Shown piece by piece: positions 1-5,377 of a DNA stretch of 5,377 bases. A program made the position numbers and the translations under genes. Every line of letters begins with the position of its first letter. The first letter of the stretch is position 1. Below the pieces are notes generated by a model. The model was not told the DNA's origin. It saw nothing but the letters and a program-made list of their open reading frames with translations, and made no database searches. The stretch is from an uncultured Eggerthellaceae bacterium (GTDB taxonomy: Bacteria; Actinomycetota; Coriobacteriia; Coriobacteriales; Eggerthellaceae). The stretch is taken from contig CAJUQK010000051.1 of assembly GCA_910588205.1 (NCBI GenBank), positions 1 to 5,377 on the forward strand, read 5' to 3'.

Positions 1-1040
1 AGCGCTCCTTTGTGGGCGGGGCGACGTTCAAGGTGTCTGCTCCAACGGGGAAGGTAGAACTCCTATCCACTGATACCAATGTCTATAGACTGAGGGTGTC
101 TGATGTTCATGCCCCTTCGGGGATATCCGCTATATCAGATGGGGCGTGGGCTGTTGTCGATGGGCAAGATGACCTTGTATGGCATCAAGCGAACGGGTCC
201 GCGGCTACAGGTTGGACGGTTATCGTGAGTGCCACTGAGCATCGGGCTCAAGACGGCATTTATGAGAATCATATCTACGTTGCCTGTCAGAATGGCGTAC
301 GTGCTTGTATCGGTGGATGCAAGGCTGCTATGACCGTTTACAACTGTCCTTTTGTGATAGGGGGCATGGGATCAGGCAAACGTACTATAGGAGTCAGGAA
401 GGCTCTTTCTACTCAGGAGATGTCCTTTGCTGTTTGGTCTGAGGCCAATGGACAAGATGATCTTGTTTGGTATCCCGCGCAAAGGGTATCTGCTGATACA
501 TGGCAGGCGGATATCGATTGCCGTCGGCTTCGTGATTCGGGTACGGTTGCTGCGCATGCCTACCGATACGGAGGTACATTTACAACCTCTCTTACCTTTG
601 AGGTGTCAAGAGATGATGTTTCGCTCTCTGGCGATCCTGAGCTGGATGCCATTCTGAGGAATATCATCGCGAATCACGGAACGGATTTGAGATCGCTGTA
701 TGATTACGTTGCTAGCTATCCTTACATCAGTGGATCGAAATACCCTGCAGGGGATTGGACCGTGCCATTTGCGATCGAGATGTATCGGAATGGGGGAGGA
801 AATTGCTACCGCTATGCTGCGCTCTTTGAGTGGCTAGCTAAGGCTGCAGGCTACAATGCAAAGGCCATTGCCGGTCATGCTCTGAATCGCTATGGCGGCT
901 GGAATGCCCATGGGTGGGTTGAGGTCTATATCAATGGGGCTACCTACGTCTGTGATCCTCAGTCTACGCATGCTATCGCAGGTAGGAACTTCTACATGGT
1001 TACCTATGAGAACGCACCTTTGACCTATCGGCCTTGGTGA
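1..1040 (+). CDS. Secreted GBS Bsp-like repeat protein with C-terminal transglutaminase-like domain (5' partial)
   Basis: This is the C-terminal part of a larger extracellular protein. The frame is open to the window edge (codons for Arg-Ser-Phe precede the GTG at 12), so that GTG is probably internal and the signal peptide lies upstream. Residues are numbered from the GTG. Two GBS Bsp-like repeats are visible, at about 19-92 and 115-187, each with the hallmark GQDDLVW (51-57 and 147-153). A transglutaminase-like/cysteine-protease domain follows at about 205-335. Its likely triad is Cys265 (GGGNCYRYAAL), His300 (NAHGWVEV) and Asp315 (YVCDPQ), and all three are present, so it could be active. 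In this superfamily such domains act as proteases, amidases or crosslinkers; the substrate here is unknown. The protein ends naturally in TYRPW. A four-cysteine cluster (92, 99, 103, 112) lies between the repeats. The repeats suggest binding or spacing at the cell wall, which is inference. The domain calls are firm; the biological role is not. Confidence 0.85.
   Translation, partial: RSFVGGATFKVSAPTGKVELLSTDTNVYRLRVSDVHAPSGISAISDGAWAVVDGQDDLVWHQANGSAATGWTVIVSATEHRAQDGIYENHIYVACQNGVRACIGGCKAAMTVYNCPFVIGGMGSGKRTIGVRKALSTQEMSFAVWSEANGQDDLVWYPAQRVSADTWQADIDCRRLRDSGTVAAHAYRYGGTFTTSLTFEVSRDDVSLSGDPELDAILRNIIANHGTDLRSLYDYVASYPYISGSKYPAGDWTVPFAIEMYRNGGGNCYRYAALFEWLAKAAGYNAKAIAGHALNRYGGWNAHGWVEVYINGATYVCDPQSTHAIAGRNFYMVTYENAPLTYRPW
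162..470 (+). repeat. Two diverged GBS Bsp-like repeat cores in the first gene
   Basis: The same seven-residue core, GQDDLVW, is encoded at 162-182 and again at 450-470. Each copy is preceded by a W-containing strand (AWAVVD; VWSEAN) and followed by a G-Y or H-A-Y segment (DGIYENHIY; AAHAYRY). The DNA of the two copies differs at several third codon positions, so this is an old protein-level duplication and not a recent DNA repeat. The full repeat units span roughly residues 19-92 and 115-187. More copies may lie upstream of the window. Confidence 0.75.
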
Positions 1041-1105
1041 TAGGCGCACGGGTACGAGAATCGAAGCACGAAGCATGCGAAGAGCGTAAAGCGGGCGAAT
1101 AGATA

Positions 1106-2524
1106 GTGGTCTTCAGTTCGCTCGTATTCTTGTGCGCCTTCTTGCCGGTGGTCTTTCTTCTGGTGCTTGTTGTACGGAAGACGAGCATCCAGAATGCCCT
1201 GCTGGTCATAGCCAGCCTTGTCTTCTACGCTTACGGTGAACCGATCTATGTGCTGCTGATGATCGGCACTTCGTTCTTCACCTATGGTGCGGGGCTGCTT
1301 GTTGGAGCATCGAGGGGGATGCTAAAGAAGATCCTTTGCATCGCGAGCGTGGTTCTGTGCTTGGCATCGTTGGGGTTGTTCAAGTATGCAGATTGGTTCA
1401 TCCAAACCATCAATGGGTTTTTGAATGGCGCGGTTCTCATCCCCGAGCCACATCTGCTCTTGCCTATTGGCATATCGTTCTATACGTTTCAAGCGCTCTC
1501 CTACATCGTAGATGTGTATCGAGGAGATGTGCCAGCCCAACGCAACGCCATGCGCGTTCTACTCTATATCTCCTTCTTTCCGCAGTTGATCGCTGGCCCC
1601 ATCATTCGCTATCACGATGTGGACGATCAGCTTCAGCAAAGGACGATCACCCTTGTCGGGGCCCAAGCAGGTCTCAAGCGTTTCATCTTGGGGCTTGCAA
1701 AGAAGGTGCTCATTGCAGATGTGATGGCGAAGTGTGCAGATGCTATCTTCTCAATGCCGTTGAATGATATGAACGCTCCCTTGGCATGGCTCGGCGCACT
1801 GGCGTATCTGCTTCAGATATATTTCGATTTCAGCGGGTATTCAGATATGGCCATCGGCATGGCCCGCATGTTCGGATTCACCTATAAAGAGAATTTCAAC
1901 TATCCTTACATCTCTACTTCTATCAAAGAGTTCTGGCGCCGGTGGCATATCTCACTCTCGACATGGCTCAAAGAGTATCTTTATATCCCCCTTGGCGGTA
2001 ACCGCAAAGGACGCGGGCGTACGGTGCTCAACAAGATATTCGTCTTCGTATGCTGCGGTCTTTGGCATGGAGCTGCATGGACGTTCGTGGTATGGGGGCT
2101 GATCCACGGACTGTTCTTGTTGATAGAGGAATACCTTCCTGTGAAGCGCCTGCCTAAACCGTTAGGGTGGCTTTATGCCATGCTAGTGGTCACGTTGGCG
2201 TTCGTGGTATTCCGAGCGGAGACCTTCGATCAGGCGCTTTGCATGCTGACTCAGATGGTCATAGGGTGGGGGTCGTGGAACGTCGATGCGTGGGTTGTTT
2301 GGTGTGCGCAGCTCACCCCTTATTTCATCTTCTCTTTCGTGGTCGGGCTCATTGCCGCCCTTCCGGTGCTCCCCTTAGTGCGCGAGAGGATACGAGCTTT
2401 GCCCACGCCACATCAAAAAGGATGGGAACTGGTTGGAAGCGCGATCTGCATTGGGCTGCTGGCAGTATGCGTGCTTTCGCTTGCAGGTGGCGCTTACAGC
2501 CCGTTCATCTATTTCAGGTTCTAA
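1106..2524 (+). CDS. MBOAT-family membrane O-acyltransferase (AlgI/PatA-like)
   Basis: A polytopic membrane protein of 472 residues, the usual length for AlgI/PatA/DltB-type MBOAT proteins. In this family it takes an acyl (usually acetyl) group from a cytoplasmic donor and passes it across the membrane to an extracytoplasmic partner that modifies a polysaccharide. Family motifs appear in order: MVFSS at the N-terminus, LLPIGISFYTFQALSY (118-133), FFPQLIAGPIIRY (157-169), YFDFSGYSDMAIGMAR (239-254), EFWRRWHISLSTWLKEYLY (275-293) and GLWHGAAW (318-325). The last contains His321, which matches the conserved catalytic His; His281 is also conserved. The C-terminus (SPFIYFRF) is typical. The GTG start at 1106 is forced: an in-frame TAG lies at 1100-1102, and MVFSS is the family's usual beginning. 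The ribosome site is poor (only GCGGG at 1091-1095). The next gene encodes the expected partner, 9 bases away. The family is certain; the acetyl donor and glycan acceptor are inferred. Confidence 0.95.
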   Translation: MVFSSLVFLCAFLPVVFLLVLVVRKTSIQNALLVIASLVFYAYGEPIYVLLMIGTSFFTYGAGLLVGASRGMLKKILCIASVVLCLASLGLFKYADWFIQTINGFLNGAVLIPEPHLLLPIGISFYTFQALSYIVDVYRGDVPAQRNAMRVLLYISFFPQLIAGPIIRYHDVDDQLQQRTITLVGAQAGLKRFILGLAKKVLIADVMAKCADAIFSMPLNDMNAPLAWLGALAYLLQIYFDFSGYSDMAIGMARMFGFTYKENFNYPYISTSIKEFWRRWHISLSTWLKEYLYIPLGGNRKGRGRTVLNKIFVFVCCGLWHGAAWTFVVWGLIHGLFLLIEEYLPVKRLPKPLGWLYAMLVVTLAFVVFRAETFDQALCMLTQMVIGWGSWNVDAWVVWCAQLTPYFIFSFVVGLIAALPVLPLVRERIRALPTPHQKGWELVGSAICIGLLAVCVLSLAGGAYSPFIYFRF

Positions 2525-2528
2525 GGGG
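2523..2528 (+). promoter_or_regulatory. Ribosome binding site of the DHHW gene, overlapping the MBOAT stop codon
   Basis: AAGGGG sits five bases before the ATG at 2534, and its first two bases belong to the TAA stop of the MBOAT gene. This placement supports the chosen start and suggests translational coupling, which would keep the two partner proteins in balance. Confidence 0.7.
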
Positions 2529-2533
2529 ATGCG

Positions 2534-4039
2534 ATGGCTGATAAAGCGCTGAACGACATCAGAGAGCCGTTGCCTGCTCATAAAGGATCATCCTGGATCT
2601 TCGTGATACTGGTCATCGGAGCGCTTTTCATTCTCTTGGTCGGCATGGCTTGGGCACCCAATGATTCAACTCAGGAGAATCGTGAGCTTGCCGAAGCGCC
2701 CCAACTATTCTTGGAGGACCAATTCAATGTGGGTTATCTTTCTGATCTAGGAGAGTATTTTGCAGATCATTTTGCCTATCGAGAGAACCTGGTAGATGCG
2801 GATGCCCGTTTGTTCTCTTCGGTGTTCGGCGTTTCCACGGCAGAGAACGTTGTCCTGGGGACGGAAGGGTGGCTGTATTACGCTGGCACGTTGGCAGACT
2901 ATCAGAACAAAGCCCCCTTACACGAAAGGCAGGCACGCAACATAGCGCACAATCTGCGGATGCTGCAAGATTGGTGCTCGGCGCAGGGTGCCGATTTCGT
3001 TTTCACGGTGGCCCCTGACAAGAACTCCTTGTATGGGTCGGATATGCCTTATTACTATCCACAGGTTGCGAATGATGACATGGAAATGCTCGAGGTGTGG
3101 CTTGATGCCTATGAAGTGCGACACGTTGACATGCATTCAGTGCTAACCGAAGCTGGAGGCGTTCAGTATTTTTTGCGTGATTCGCATTGGAGCGATAAGG
3201 GTGCGCTCCTTGGGCATGATGCCATTGCAGATGCGCTTTCCCTGGAGACGGCGGGGATCGATCTAGCGGATCTGATAGAGCGGAAAGACTACGTCGGAGA
3301 CTTGAATCGAATGCTTTATCCCGTTTCAGCCATCCCCGAAACGGATTGGTATGCCGTAGGGGTCAACGATGGCTCAGGTGAAACGGGGACGATGCGGAGC
3401 GGGGCATTTTGGGATTATGTCGAAGGTGCTGATCCCAATGACGGAATTGTGGTGACCGAACCTACCGAATCCAACCCCTATGCTTCGGTCGCCGCATCCA
3501 ACGGTACGATGCTCATGTTCCGAGACTCGTTCGCCATCGGGCTGCTTCCCTTCTTCGCGTGCGAAACCGAAACGGCGAGATTCGACAAGATGGTCCCTTA
3601 CAATGGCTTGCAGCTTCTTGATGAAGCCTATGACTGCGTAGTTGTCGAGCGGGCGCAACGTCACGTGGCGGATCTGGCTAACGAGGCATTCATCATGCCG
3701 TGTCCCGCAGCGGATGCGGACTTCGTCGATGTGATAGATGCTGCGGATGCTTCAGCTACCTGTGACGTGCAAGTTGAAGGAAGCCTTATCTCGGTATCTG
3801 GCTGCGTTCAAGGCATTGCACTACAGCCGGATGATGATGTGCTCGTGCGCGTCTCTGATGAGGAGGGTCTTACGAGAACCTATGAGGCGTTCGCGTGCAC
3901 TGGCGATGGCTCTGATAATGGTTATACGGTCTATGCGGGAAGCGGTCAGTGGTTGAACAAAGCGGTCAGGATTGAAGTGTTTGTCCGCTCCGACTTTTCT
4001 TCTCTGAGGGTAGCAACGTTTGATCTTATAATCAGCTGA
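2534..4039 (+). CDS. DHHW/AlgJ-like membrane-anchored SGNH-type O-acetyltransferase
   Basis: A protein of 501 residues, the probable partner that moves acetyl groups from the MBOAT protein to an extracellular or wall glycan. It has a short cytoplasmic N-terminus, one membrane segment at about 21-39 and an extracytoplasmic remainder. Family features follow in order: ENRELAEAPQL (48-58), the HFAYREN region (79-85), GWLYYAG (112-118), APDKNSLYGSDMP (160-172), the Asp-x-His-Trp motif DSHWS (216-220), and the serine motif FRDSFAIGLLPFF (329-341). The likely triad is Ser332 with Asp216 and His218. In AlgJ/AlgX/PatB relatives these residues catalyse O-acetyl transfer or esterase chemistry. From about 400 to the end lies an extra beta-rich tail with cysteines 410, 423 and 455, possibly a glycan-binding module. 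The ATG at 2534 has AAGGGG five bases upstream, overlapping the previous stop codon, so the two genes are probably co-translated. The family is confident; the acceptor polymer is unknown. Confidence 0.9.
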   Translation: MADKALNDIREPLPAHKGSSWIFVILVIGALFILLVGMAWAPNDSTQENRELAEAPQLFLEDQFNVGYLSDLGEYFADHFAYRENLVDADARLFSSVFGVSTAENVVLGTEGWLYYAGTLADYQNKAPLHERQARNIAHNLRMLQDWCSAQGADFVFTVAPDKNSLYGSDMPYYYPQVANDDMEMLEVWLDAYEVRHVDMHSVLTEAGGVQYFLRDSHWSDKGALLGHDAIADALSLETAGIDLADLIERKDYVGDLNRMLYPVSAIPETDWYAVGVNDGSGETGTMRSGAFWDYVEGADPNDGIVVTEPTESNPYASVAASNGTMLMFRDSFAIGLLPFFACETETARFDKMVPYNGLQLLDEAYDCVVVERAQRHVADLANEAFIMPCPAADADFVDVIDAADASATCDVQVEGSLISVSGCVQGIALQPDDDVLVRVSDEEGLTRTYEAFACTGDGSDNGYTVYAGSGQWLNKAVRIEVFVRSDFSSLRVATFDLIIS

Positions 4040-4082
4040 TGAAAGATGGCTTGCGAGAGGCCGAACTGGCTTCAATGCGCAG

Positions 4083-4090
4083 AAGGGGGA
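4083..4090 (+). promoter_or_regulatory. Ribosome binding site of the lipoprotein gene
   Basis: AAGGGGGA lies ten bases before the ATG at 4101. It supports that start, which also gives a proper lipoprotein signal peptide. The 61-base gap from the previous stop codon contains no convincing promoter or terminator hairpin. Confidence 0.65.
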
Positions 4091-4100
4091 ACATTCGTCC

Positions 4101-4922
4101 ATGAAGAACATCATTCGCACCTTGGCTATCATGGGGACTGCGGCATGCTTTGCCGTTGTGGGACTTGTGGGTTGCAGTCAGCAGGAAGCGGTCGAGGAGG
4201 AGCCTGCTATCGAAGAGCAGCCGTCCTATGATCTGGTGATCGGCGCTGAAAGCGATTCTGTCGTTGATCTGCCCATCAAGAATGACACTGAGCAGTCCAT
4301 CGTAGGAGTCCAGTTCAAACTGATGGATGCTCCTGAGTATTCCGCGAACATCATGACGGCAGATCAGGTGTGGGAAGCAGGCCAGACAGCAGACATCTTC
4401 TTCGAGGGCGTTGTGGTTGAGGTGGAGGGCTCAATGCCTGATAGCGAAGAGGTTCAGAATGAGACTGTGGTGGGAGCAAGCGAGACCGGTGAGGATCTCT
4501 TGCTGAATGAGGTTTATGACGTACAGTTCACTGCATCTGATGGAACGCTCTTCGTGTTGCATCAACTGAGCCTAACAGGATTGGTTGGCGTGGAGGACAT
4601 TGCAGTCAAATATGATGCAGCTACTGGGTTTGGTTATCTGACCTACCTTGAGAACGAGGCCGAGGTCAGCACCCTTGAAAGTGAGCAGCATATTGCGGAT
4701 GCGGCAGCAGCGGTTGCTCAGGCCGAAGCTGAGGCTGCCGCCGAGGCTGAAGCTCGGGCCCAAGCTGAAGCGGAGGCCGCAGCTGCAGCGCAGCAGAGTC
4801 ATTCATATAGCTATGGTTCAGGTTCAGGTGGATACGATTCAGTAAGCAATAACTCTGGCTCCAGTGCTCCCGCGCAGCGAGAAGACACGTGCATCGATCC
4901 AGACGACCTAGCTCTGGAGTAA
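4101..4922 (+). CDS. Putative lipoprotein with Ala/Glu-rich helix and Ser/Gly-rich tail, function unknown
   Basis: I do not recognise a named family for this 273-residue protein. A lipoprotein signal peptide is clear: Lys2 and Arg6, a hydrophobic stretch at 8-23, and lipobox LVGC with Cys25 as the lipid-modified residue, so the mature protein should be anchored on the outer face of the membrane. An acidic spacer (29-40) leads to a globular, beta-looking region (about 42-185) with alternating hydrophobic residues, possibly an Ig-like fold. Residues 188-232 form an Ala/Glu/Gln-rich helix (20 Ala and 6 Glu in 201-230), either a coiled coil or a single alpha-helix. Residues 233-257 are rich in Ser, Gly, Tyr and Asn and likely disordered. 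The end (TCIDPDDLALE) carries Cys264, the only cysteine in the mature protein apart from the lipid-modified one. Its place behind the acetylation pair suggests an envelope role, but that is inference. It could also be an independent gene that happens to be adjacent. Confidence 0.85.
   Translation: MKNIIRTLAIMGTAACFAVVGLVGCSQQEAVEEEPAIEEQPSYDLVIGAESDSVVDLPIKNDTEQSIVGVQFKLMDAPEYSANIMTADQVWEAGQTADIFFEGVVVEVEGSMPDSEEVQNETVVGASETGEDLLLNEVYDVQFTASDGTLFVLHQLSLTGLVGVEDIAVKYDAATGFGYLTYLENEAEVSTLESEQHIADAAAAVAQAEAEAAAEAEARAQAEAEAAAAAQQSHSYSYGSGSGGYDSVSNNSGSSAPAQREDTCIDPDDLALE
4701..4790 (+). repeat. Low-complexity Ala/Glu-coding tract in the lipoprotein gene
   Basis: Thirty consecutive codons give 20 Ala, 6 Glu, 2 Gln, 1 Val and 1 Arg, many in a degenerate GCN-GAR pattern (Ala-Glu steps). 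The synonymous codons vary, so this is not a perfect tandem repeat. Such tracts form long helices and can change length by slippage or unequal recombination. The G-C-rich, repetitive DNA also creates spurious open frames on the other strand. Confidence 0.75.
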
Positions 4923-4953
4923 CATCATTTATATGCAATGCACGAGTATGGAC

Positions 4954-4958
4954 GAGGG
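4954..4958 (+). promoter_or_regulatory. Ribosome binding site of the 3' partial secreted-protein gene
   Basis: GAGGG lies seven bases before the ATG at 4966. In-frame ATGs also occur at 4933 and 4948, but they would add a polar stretch in front of the signal peptide, and 4933 has only a GGAG at 4916-4919, too far away. The site therefore decides the start at 4966. Confidence 0.7.
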
Positions 4959-4965
4959 TAGGCCG

Positions 4966-5377
4966 ATGGGCATTCGATTGAACAATATCATCTCATCTTT
5001 GTTGACCATTGCGCTTTGTGTTGGTTTGGCTCCGGCGAGCGCTTTTGCAGCGATCGGTGAGGACGATCTATCCAGCGTAGAGCAAAAACCTATCATTGAC
5101 GAGACTTTTCCTAATGAGGAAGAAGACTCCGAACAGCCTAATGTTCAGGGTGAAGATGAGCTTCCCATGGATGAGGTGATCGAGCCGTCGATTCCTTCTG
5201 ATCCAATAGAGAACGAGGATCTTGCCGTTTCTGAAGAAGACCCTGATGAGGATGATGACGCAATTGTCGACGAGCCTATAGTTGAGGATCGGATGTCTTC
5301 TGCCAAAGTAGATATCACCCAGACCGATGATCAGAAGATGCGCGGGGCTTTCTCGGTAGTCGTGAGCGGTCTTCCCT
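4966..5377 (+). CDS. Secreted protein with acidic linker, start of a probable repeat domain (3' partial)
   Basis: An open frame runs from ATG 4966 to the window edge (137 codons) without a stop. It starts with a classical Sec signal peptide: Arg4, a hydrophobic core at about 8-22, and cleavage probably after Ala28 (ASAFA, then A29). Residues 31-110 are extremely acidic: 33 of 80 are Asp or Glu and only two are Lys or Arg. Many Pro and Ser residues are mixed in, so this is a disordered, negatively charged linker. From about 127 the text becomes beta-like (GAFSVVVSGLP), which resembles the first strand of a GBS Bsp-like repeat such as those in the first gene of the window. If so, this is a paralogue of that gene and the rest lies downstream. 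The signal peptide and linker are clear; the repeat assignment rests on about eleven residues and is tentative. A different adhesin-type repeat is possible. Confidence 0.8.
   Translation, partial: MGIRLNNIISSLLTIALCVGLAPASAFAAIGEDDLSSVEQKPIIDETFPNEEEDSEQPNVQGEDELPMDEVIEPSIPSDPIENEDLAVSEEDPDEDDDAIVDEPIVEDRMSSAKVDITQTDDQKMRGAFSVVVSGLP

Noticed and set aside
1041..1105. Possible terminator or promoter in the gap after the first gene
   Set aside because: No stem followed by a T run and no convincing -35/-10 pair; only short direct similarities (CGAAGCACGAAGCATGCGAAG) are seen.
1336..1767. Open frame of 143 codons on the + strand inside the MBOAT gene
   Set aside because: It lies wholly within the strongly supported MBOAT frame, has Cys/Arg/Ser-rich composition and shows no motif or ribosome site.
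4040..4100. Possible promoter before the lipoprotein gene (TTGCGA near 4051 with TTCAAT near 4071)
   Set aside because: The spacing (14 bases) and both boxes are poor, so nothing supports a promoter over read-through from the DHHW gene.
3821..4132. Minus-strand open frame of 103 codons
   Set aside because: It is antisense to the end of the DHHW gene and the start of the lipoprotein gene, with no recognisable domain or start signal.
4046..4231. Small + strand open frame of 61 codons before the lipoprotein
   Set aside because: It overlaps the lipoprotein signal-peptide region in another frame. Its composition (Cys, Gly, His) looks like a shadow, and it has no ribosome site of its own.
4701..4790. 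Possible CRISPR or tandem-repeat array
   Set aside because: The periodicity comes from alternating Ala and Glu codons inside one reading frame; there are no spacers and no exact repeat unit.
4666..4938. Minus-strand open frame of 90 codons
   Set aside because: It arises as the complement of the Ala/Glu-coding tract and is rich in Leu, Gln and Pro, an artefact of low complexity.
4923..4965. Palindromic TGCAATGCA and AT-rich patch before the last gene
   Set aside because: Too short for an operator or terminator call, and no -35 partner was found.

Overview
The window is densely coding, with every credible gene on the + strand and gaps of 65, 9, 61 and 43 bases between them. No RNA gene, insertion sequence, CRISPR array or clear terminator was found. 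It holds three complete genes flanked by two genes cut by the window edges. The base composition is moderate. The proteins point to a Gram-positive cell envelope: secreted proteins with GBS Bsp-like repeats and a transglutaminase-like domain, a DHHW/AlgJ-like protein and a lipobox lipoprotein. My best guess for the source is an actinobacterium of the class Coriobacteriia (human or animal mucosal type), but this is inferred from protein style only.

Layout: (1) 1-1040 is the 3' end of a gene for a large extracellular protein, with two GBS Bsp-like repeats followed by a C-terminal transglutaminase/cysteine-protease-like domain with a Cys-His-Asp triad. (2) 1106-2524 encodes a complete MBOAT-family membrane O-acyltransferase of the AlgI/PatA type. 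(3) 2534-4039, only 9 bases further on, encodes its usual partner, a membrane-anchored DHHW/AlgJ/PatB-like SGNH-type acetyltransferase. (4) 4101-4922 encodes an unrecognised lipoprotein with a globular middle, an Ala/Glu-rich helix and a Ser/Gly-rich tail. (5) 4966-5377 is the 5' end of a second secreted protein: a signal peptide, a very acidic linker, then what looks like the start of a beta-rich repeat that may resemble those in gene 1.

Working together: the MBOAT and DHHW proteins form the standard two-part machine that carries acetyl groups across the membrane and places them on an envelope or extracellular polysaccharide. The spacing suggests that at least these two genes are translationally coupled, and possibly that all five are co-transcribed. 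The flanking secreted proteins and the lipoprotein suggest a cell-surface modification or surface-display locus. The glycan acceptor and the job of the lipoprotein cannot be read from the sequence. The individual parts belong to known families; what may be new is their combination and the lipoprotein.
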